Part shown: positions 6,927 through 10,179 of the stretch, piece by piece
Position numbering within the stretch: the first letter of the stretch is position 1
Layout: the number at the start of each line of letters is the position of its first letter
Assembly: GCA_029256645.1 (NCBI GenBank)
Contig: JAQSXM010000090.1
Coordinates: forward strand, 1-10,179
DNA: 10,179 bases
Reading direction: 5' to 3'
Source of the DNA: Sporomusa sp.
GTDB lineage: Bacteria; Bacillota_C; Negativicutes; Sporomusales; Sporomusaceae
Notes under the pieces: model-generated
What the model saw: only the letters and a program-made list of their open reading frames with translations
What the model was told of the DNA's origin: nothing
Databases searched by the model: none
Made by a program: the position numbers and the translations under genes

Positions 6927-7050
6927 AAAGTTTCTCTCCCAACTGCGTATAATAGTCCAGCTAAACTATGTCTATTTTTTGAGCAAGAGAATCAAACAAG
7001 CAAATTCAGGTGCATCTGGCATGTTTGCTGGGGCATATAATCTACGAATT

Positions 7051-7206
7051 CTATTCTTCGTCTTCGTCGTCGTCTTCATCTTCTACTGGCGCAGGAAATG
7101 CGGCATGTAGAGCCTTGGTTGCAGCAATGAAAACACCAATAACGGCAAACATTGTTGGCAAAGCAATTGCCATCAGAGTTATAGCTTTTGAAGTTGCGCT
7201 TTCCAT
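7051..7206 (-). CDS. OadG-like 51-aa single-span membrane protein with acidic tail
   Basis: This short gene encodes 51 residues: a short polar N-terminus (MESATSK), one hydrophobic span at about 9-31 (ITLMAIALPTMFAVIGVFIA), KALHAAFPAPV, then ten consecutive acidic residues (E42-E51) to the TAG stop. The layout of one span followed by an FPAPVE-like segment resembles the N-terminal part of OadG/MmdD, the small anchor subunit of Na+-translocating decarboxylases. The start is firm: GGGGAGG lies 6 nt before the ATG and overlaps the mmdB stop, 13 nt away, so it is coupled to mmdB. It lacks the C-terminal domain found in MmdD of Veillonella. That domain is instead in the protein at 8958-9230. An alternative is that it is a small partner of the carrier gene downstream; the spacing favours mmdB. 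Confidence 0.87.
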   Translation of the reverse strand: MESATSKAITLMAIALPTMFAVIGVFIAATKALHAAFPAPVEDEDDDEDEE

Positions 7207-7219
7207 TTATTTACCTCCC

Positions 7220-8377
7220 CTATTTCGCCAGTGCCGGAATTAGAGCGAGTACCAGACCACCGGCCACTACAGATGCAACCTGTCCGGCTACGTTTACCCC
7301 AATCGCATGCTGGACAATGAAGTTAGTGGGATCTTCTTTAAGCGCCATTTTAGCGATTACGCGGCCAGACATGGGGAATGCCGATATACCGCAAGCACCA
7401 ATCATCGGATTAATTTTGGTTGGGCTAAAAGTGTTTAAAAGCTTAGCAAAGAGTACGCCGCCAGCAGTATCAAACACGAAGGCTACGGCGCCCAAAGCCA
7501 TGATCAGGAGAACATCGTAAGTCAGGAAGCGTTCAGCAGACATAGTGCCGCCGATAGTAATACCAAGTACCAGGGTAACTAGGTTAGCAAGCTCGTTCTG
7601 AGCGCAGTTTGAAAGGTTCTCAACCGCACCGCTTTCTTTCAGGAGATTGCCGAACATCAGACTGCCAATAAGAGCAACCGAGATGGGAGCAACAATACCG
7701 GCGATAACTACAATCATAATTGGGAAAAAGAACTTAGTGGTTTGGGAAACAGGTTCTTCTCCTTCAAACCCCATCTTAATCTTACGTTCGCTCTCAGTAG
7801 TCAGTGCTCTGATAACCGGCGGCTGAATTACTGGAACCAGCGACATGTAGCAATATGCTGCAACAGACAGAGGTCCTAACAGCTCTTTAGCAAAACGACT
7901 GGCTACGTAAATGGTTGTCGGGCCGTCAGCAGCACCAATAATACCAATAGATGCAGCATGTTCAAACGAGAAACCTACCAGAGTCGCGCCAATCGCTGTA
8001 GCAAAAATACCAAACTGAGCAGCGGCGGCAAACAACATTACCGATGGGCGACGGATTAGCGGCGTAAAGTCGCACATTGCCCCAATGGCAATAAAGATAA
8101 GTACAGGGAACAGTTCATTAGCAATACCCGCATTGTAAAGTACAATAAGAAACCCTTCCTCACCTGGGTGAGTTGAAACTGCCGAAGAATGCGGGATATT
8201 GGCCAAAATTGCACCAAAGCCGATTGGTAGCAGGAGCGCTGGTTCATAGTCATGTTTTACAGCAAGATAGATAAGCAGGGAGCCAACAGCCCACATAACC
8301 ACATGTTTCCAGGAAAGACCTAGAAAACCCATGAGAAGTTCGTCGAGCCACGGATACTGGTGAATCAATGCTTCCAT
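7220..8377 (-). CDS. mmdB: Methylmalonyl-CoA decarboxylase beta subunit, Na+-translocating membrane pump
   Basis: MmdB/OadB/GcdB is the integral-membrane subunit that decarboxylates carboxybiotin and moves Na+ outward. The 385-residue product has about nine or more spans. It keeps the residues known to matter in Klebsiella OadB: Asp151 in ADGPTTIYVASRF (equivalent to Asp203), and Asn323, Gly327, Ser332 and Arg339 in NPMIGACGISAFPMSGR, with the same spacing as Asn373, Gly377, Ser382 and Arg389. The conserved GITIGGTMSAERFLT is at 272-286. The ribosome site AGGAGG is 12 nt before the ATG, slightly long. A 142-nt gap containing hairpins separates it from mmdC, larger than the other gaps in the operon, and the 51-aa gene follows after 13 nt. 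Specificity for methylmalonyl-CoA comes from mmdA, not from this subunit. It is complete, with no missing key residue. Confidence 0.96.
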   Translation of the reverse strand: MEALIHQYPWLDELLMGFLGLSWKHVVMWAVGSLLIYLAVKHDYEPALLLPIGFGAILANIPHSSAVSTHPGEEGFLIVLYNAGIANELFPVLIFIAIGAMCDFTPLIRRPSVMLFAAAAQFGIFATAIGATLVGFSFEHAASIGIIGAADGPTTIYVASRFAKELLGPLSVAAYCYMSLVPVIQPPVIRALTTESERKIKMGFEGEEPVSQTTKFFFPIMIVVIAGIVAPISVALIGSLMFGNLLKESGAVENLSNCAQNELANLVTLVLGITIGGTMSAERFLTYDVLLIMALGAVAFVFDTAGGVLFAKLLNTFSPTKINPMIGACGISAFPMSGRVIAKMALKEDPTNFIVQHAIGVNVAGQVASVVAGGLVLALIPALAK

Positions 8378-8405
8378 GTGTATTTTTTACCTCCTAAGAT
8401 ATGTT

Positions 8406-8419
8406 TGTGAGAAATCACA
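8406..8419. promoter_or_regulatory. Dyad TGTGA-N4-TCACA just upstream of the mmdB ribosome site
   Basis: The perfect inverted repeat TGTGAGAAATCACA ends 13 nt before the mmdB start region and about 10 nt before AGGAGG. As DNA it recalls CRP/FNR-type or Rex half-sites, but the 4-nt spacer fits neither consensus (6 nt expected between these half-sites). As RNA it would form a 5-bp hairpin with a UUUC tetraloop beside the ribosome site. Function unknown. Confidence 0.3.
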
Positions 8420-8469
8420 TAAACAACAACAGTAATTTTTCGCCTAATTAAGCGACATGATATATTAGG

Positions 8470-8507
8470 TAATAGTGCGACACGAGTCTAACCGTACCGC
8501 ACTATTA
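8470..8507 (-). promoter_or_regulatory. Long hairpin in the mmdC-mmdB gap, without a U-tract
   Basis: On the minus strand TAATAGTGCG (8507-8498) pairs perfectly with CGCACTATTA (8479-8470). The pairing continues inward in RNA through two G-U pairs and ACG/CGU, giving about 15 bp closed by an 8-nt loop. It starts 12 nt after the mmdC stop. No T-run follows, so it is not a classic terminator. It may be a processing or stability element that sets the ratio of the soluble mmdA-mmdC part to the membrane mmdB part of the operon, or a leaky attenuator. Confidence 0.6.
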
Positions 8508-8519
8508 CATTTTGAGAAA

Positions 8520-8918
8520 CTAACCGATAACAGCCATAACCTCACCAGGTTTAACGTTTTGACCTGCGGTTACGTTAATTGACTTAACGGTGCCGTCAGC
8601 AGGTGAGCCAATTTCATTTTGCATTTTCATGGCTTCAAGAATAACGATAACGTCACCCTTCTTGACTTTTTGGCCAGGTTTAGCAACTACTTTAGCTATT
8701 TTGCCAGGCATTGGAGCAGCCACAGGGCTGTCGCCGGCGGAAACTTGAGCAGGAGCTGCTGCCGGGGCTTTAGGAGCCGGAGCTGCCGCCGGGGCTGCTG
8801 CAGGAGCAGCTGCTGCAGGGACTGCTGCAGGGCGTGATTGGGCGGAGGTAACGCCACCTACTTCTTCTACTTCCACCTCATAAGTATTACCATTAACTGT
8901 TACATTAAATTTTTTCAT
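8520..8918 (-). CDS. mmdC: Biotin carrier (gamma) subunit of methylmalonyl-CoA decarboxylase
   Basis: MmdC carries the biotin that shuttles CO2 from the carboxyltransferase MmdA to the membrane subunit MmdB. The 132-residue protein has an N-terminal segment MKKFNVTVNGNTYEVEVEEV (1-20), an Ala/Pro-rich flexible linker at about 29-60, and a biotinyl domain from about 65 to the end. The biotinylation motif EAMKM lies at 95-99, so Lys98 is the biotinylated residue. Hallmark APMPGKI (68-74) and the symmetric NEIGSPADGTV (101-111) are present. The ATG is preceded by GGAGGT at 8 nt. It follows the MmdD/MmdE-type gene by 39 nt, in the usual order for this operon. Biotin carriers of related decarboxylases (OadA, GcdC) look similar; the assignment to methylmalonyl-CoA follows from mmdA. 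Confidence 0.95.
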   Translation of the reverse strand: MKKFNVTVNGNTYEVEVEEVGGVTSAQSRPAAVPAAAAPAAAPAAAPAPKAPAAAPAQVSAGDSPVAAPMPGKIAKVVAKPGQKVKKGDVIVILEAMKMQNEIGSPADGTVKSINVTAGQNVKPGEVMAVIG

Positions 8919-8957
8919 TCTAACAGACCTCCATTCATTGATGGTGTTCCATATGGC

Positions 8958-9230
8958 TTAGGCAAACTGACGACTATCCATAATCTTTTGGCGGCCAGTG
9001 TTTGCCCATTGATTGCCGGTGCGGGTAATCTTAACGGCTAAGTTGCCGGTACCCATCATGGCATAGATGCTGGCGGTAATGGCGGCAACAACTTCAGGAC
9101 TGACCCCTTGAGCCTCTACGGCCATTGAGGTTTCATCTGCCGACTCAGTTGCTGCTGCTACTGATTTTTTCTTCTTTTTCTTAGCCTTAGGTGGCTCAGG
9201 TTTGCCGAATAATGAGTCAAAAAAGCCCAC
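8958..9230 (-). CDS. Small MmdD/MmdE-type subunit without a membrane span
   Basis: This 90-residue protein starts at a GTG (ribosome site AAAGGGG, 9 nt) with MGFFDSLFGKPEPPK, followed by a lysine cluster (seven Lys at 15-22). A linker rich in Ala and Ser leads to a C-terminal domain of about 48 residues (43-90): SPEVVAAITASIYAMMG followed by WANTGRQKIMDSRQF. The C-terminal domain looks like that shared by MmdD and MmdE of Veillonella methylmalonyl-CoA decarboxylase, small subunits that help assemble or stabilise the complex. Its place between mmdA and mmdC is the expected place for mmdD/mmdE. Unlike a full MmdD it has no transmembrane segment; its N-terminal 12 residues could form a short amphipathic helix. 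A single-span OadG-like protein is encoded downstream (7051-7206) and may supply the anchor. Family recognition is from memory of the C-terminal WxxxGRxxxMxxR-like pattern. Confidence 0.82.
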   Translation of the reverse strand: MGFFDSLFGKPEPPKAKKKKKKSVAAATESADETSMAVEAQGVSPEVVAAITASIYAMMGTGNLAVKITRTGNQWANTGRQKIMDSRQFA

Positions 9231-9276
9231 GTTAACGATCCCCTTTCTTTCCGCTCTGAAAGTTTAAGCGAGAGAA

Positions 9277-10179
9277 TTATAGCGGAATATTGCCGTGCTT
9301 TTTAGCCGGACGCTGTTCGCGCTTGGAAGCCAGCATATTGAGCGCAGTAATAATCCGAGGCCGGGTTTCTTTCGGCTCGATAACTAGGTCAACAAAACCG
9401 CGTTCTGCCGCTTTATACGGGGTTGCGAAATCTTCAACATATTTTGCTGTTTTAGCTTCAGCTTCAGCGTCACCGCGGAAGATGATATTAGCAGCACCTG
9501 CTGGTCCCATAACAGCAATTTCAGCAGAAGGCCAAGCCAGAACCTGGTCAGCGCCCAAATCTTGAGAGCACATAGCCAGATATGAACCGCCGTAAGCTTT
9601 ACGGGTAATAACTGTAATTTTAGGCACAGTCGCCTCAGAATAAGCGTACAGCATTTTAGCACCATGGCGAATAATGCCGCCATATTCTTGATCAGTACCA
9701 GGCAGGAAGCCAGGAACATCAACAAGATTAACAAGTGGCAGGTTGAAAGCATCACAGAAACGGATAAAACGTGAAGACTTGTCCGAAGCGTTAATATCAA
9801 GGCAGCCAGCCATAACATTAGGCTGATTGGCAATAATACCTACCGGTTGACCGTCAAACCGAGCAAAGCAGGTAATAATGTTTTGCGCGTAATGAGCAAG
9901 GACTTCATAGAATTCGCCGTTATCTACCACAGACTTAATAACATCTTTCATGTTGTATGGCTGATTTGGATTATCAGGTAAAAGAGTATTCAGCCCTTCG
10001 TCCATCCGGTTAGCATCATCACCAGTGTCAACAATAGGAGCATCATCCATATTGTTGCTTGGCAGGAAGCTTAGGAGATAACGAACCTGTTGCATGCAGT
10101 CATCGTCATTTTCAGTTGCGAAATGAGCCACACCAGAAGTTGAGTTGTGAGTCATAGCGCCGCCTAATGCTTCTGCAGT
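9277..10179 (-). CDS. mmdA: Methylmalonyl-CoA decarboxylase alpha (carboxyltransferase) subunit, 5' end outside window
   Basis: MmdA moves the carboxyl group from (methyl)malonyl-CoA to the biotin of MmdC, producing propionyl-CoA. The visible part, 300 residues, is the C-terminal three-fifths of a protein of about 510. The frame stays open to the window edge, with TAEALGGA before the first in-window Met at 10155, so that Met is internal. Acyl-CoA carboxyltransferase signatures are all present: GGAMTHNSTSGVAHF (fragment residues 6-20), DVPGFLPGTDQEYGG (154-168), RKAYGGSYLAM (193-203) with its oxyanion-hole glycines, and the C-terminal KKHGNIPL typical of MmdA/PccB. The downstream genes (small subunit, biotin carrier, membrane beta subunit) separate a Na+-pumping decarboxylase from a propionyl-CoA carboxylase, which would need a biotin carboxylase instead. 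Glutaconyl-CoA decarboxylase is less likely from the C-terminus. The next gene begins 46 nt after the stop. Confidence 0.93.
   Translation of the reverse strand, partial: TAEALGGAMTHNSTSGVAHFATENDDDCMQQVRYLLSFLPSNNMDDAPIVDTGDDANRMDEGLNTLLPDNPNQPYNMKDVIKSVVDNGEFYEVLAHYAQNIITCFARFDGQPVGIIANQPNVMAGCLDINASDKSSRFIRFCDAFNLPLVNLVDVPGFLPGTDQEYGGIIRHGAKMLYAYSEATVPKITVITRKAYGGSYLAMCSQDLGADQVLAWPSAEIAVMGPAGAANIIFRGDAEAEAKTAKYVEDFATPYKAAERGFVDLVIEPKETRPRIITALNMLASKREQRPAKKHGNIPL

Noticed and set aside
6998..7016. A sigma-54-like sequence (TGCACC...TTGC) upstream of the first carrier.
   Set aside because: The first of the two essential G bases is missing and the GG-to-GC spacing is 11 rather than 10 nt.
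8406..8419. The TGTGA/TCACA dyad as a catabolite (cre), CRP or Rex site.
   Set aside because: It lacks the central CG of cre, and its 4-nt spacer is too short for CRP or Rex; it is kept only as an unexplained dyad.
8470..8507. The mmdC-mmdB hairpin as a Rho-independent terminator.
   Set aside because: No T-run follows on the minus strand, and the downstream genes complete the same complex.
9384..9833. A 149-codon minus-strand ORF overlapping mmdA in another frame.
   Set aside because: It is a leucine-rich frame shadow of the well-conserved mmdA coding sequence, without a ribosome site.
10153..10155. The ATG at 10155 as the real start of mmdA.
   Set aside because: The frame is open upstream to the window edge and encodes LGGA before MTHNSTSG, a conserved internal carboxyltransferase motif.
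7220..10179. The decarboxylase as a malonate, oxaloacetate or glutaconyl-CoA enzyme.
   Set aside because: The alpha subunit has acyl-CoA carboxyltransferase motifs ending in KHGNIPL, typical of methylmalonyl-CoA/propionyl-CoA enzymes; oxaloacetate decarboxylase has an unrelated alpha subunit, and no acyl-carrier-protein gene for malonate decarboxylation is seen.
1..10179. CRISPR arrays, insertion sequences, tRNA or rRNA genes.
   Set aside because: No regularly spaced repeats, transposase motifs with terminal inverted repeats, or tRNA-like cloverleaf sequences were found in the gaps, which are all short.

Overview
The window reads as a stretch of chromosome from an anaerobic bacterium. A biotin-dependent, Na+-pumping methylmalonyl-CoA decarboxylase operon lies close to an Rnf (ferredoxin:NAD+ oxidoreductase) operon, and an RseC-family gene leads the rnf genes. 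Coding sequence has moderate GC and the gaps are AT-rich, with strong AGGAGG-type ribosome sites and Rho-independent terminators. This combination, and the sequence style, fit a propionate/succinate-metabolising Negativicute (Sporomusa/Pelosinus-like). That placement is inference from gene content; no marker gene is present.

Every supported gene is on the minus strand, so transcription runs from high to low coordinates. Unit 1 (10179 to about 5572): mmdA (5' end outside the window), a short MmdD/MmdE-type subunit, mmdC (biotin carrier), mmdB (membrane Na+ pump), a 51-aa OadG-like single-span protein, and a MatC-type dicarboxylate carrier, closed by a terminator at 5572-5612. An internal promoter for the carrier is not excluded. 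Unit 2 (5310 to 3913): a second, closely related carrier with its own AT-rich upstream region and a very strong terminator. Unit 3 (3774 to 3056): an unrecognised 188-aa two-span membrane protein with its own extended -10 promoter and terminator. Unit 4 (3028 to beyond 1): a candidate promoter overlapped by a Rex-like operator, then rseC, rnfC, rnfD and the first codons of the next gene, probably rnfG.

Likely joint physiology: the carriers import a dicarboxylate such as succinate. After conversion to methylmalonyl-CoA elsewhere in the cell, the Mmd complex decarboxylates it to propionyl-CoA and exports Na+. Rnf couples ferredoxin:NAD+ electron transfer to the membrane ion gradient. The window therefore holds two primary ion pumps and carriers that may feed one of them.

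The most unusual point is that the MmdD subunit appears to be in two pieces. A soluble protein with a lysine cluster (8958-9230) carries the C-terminal domain, and a 51-aa single-span protein ending in ten acidic residues (7051-7206) may serve as its membrane anchor.
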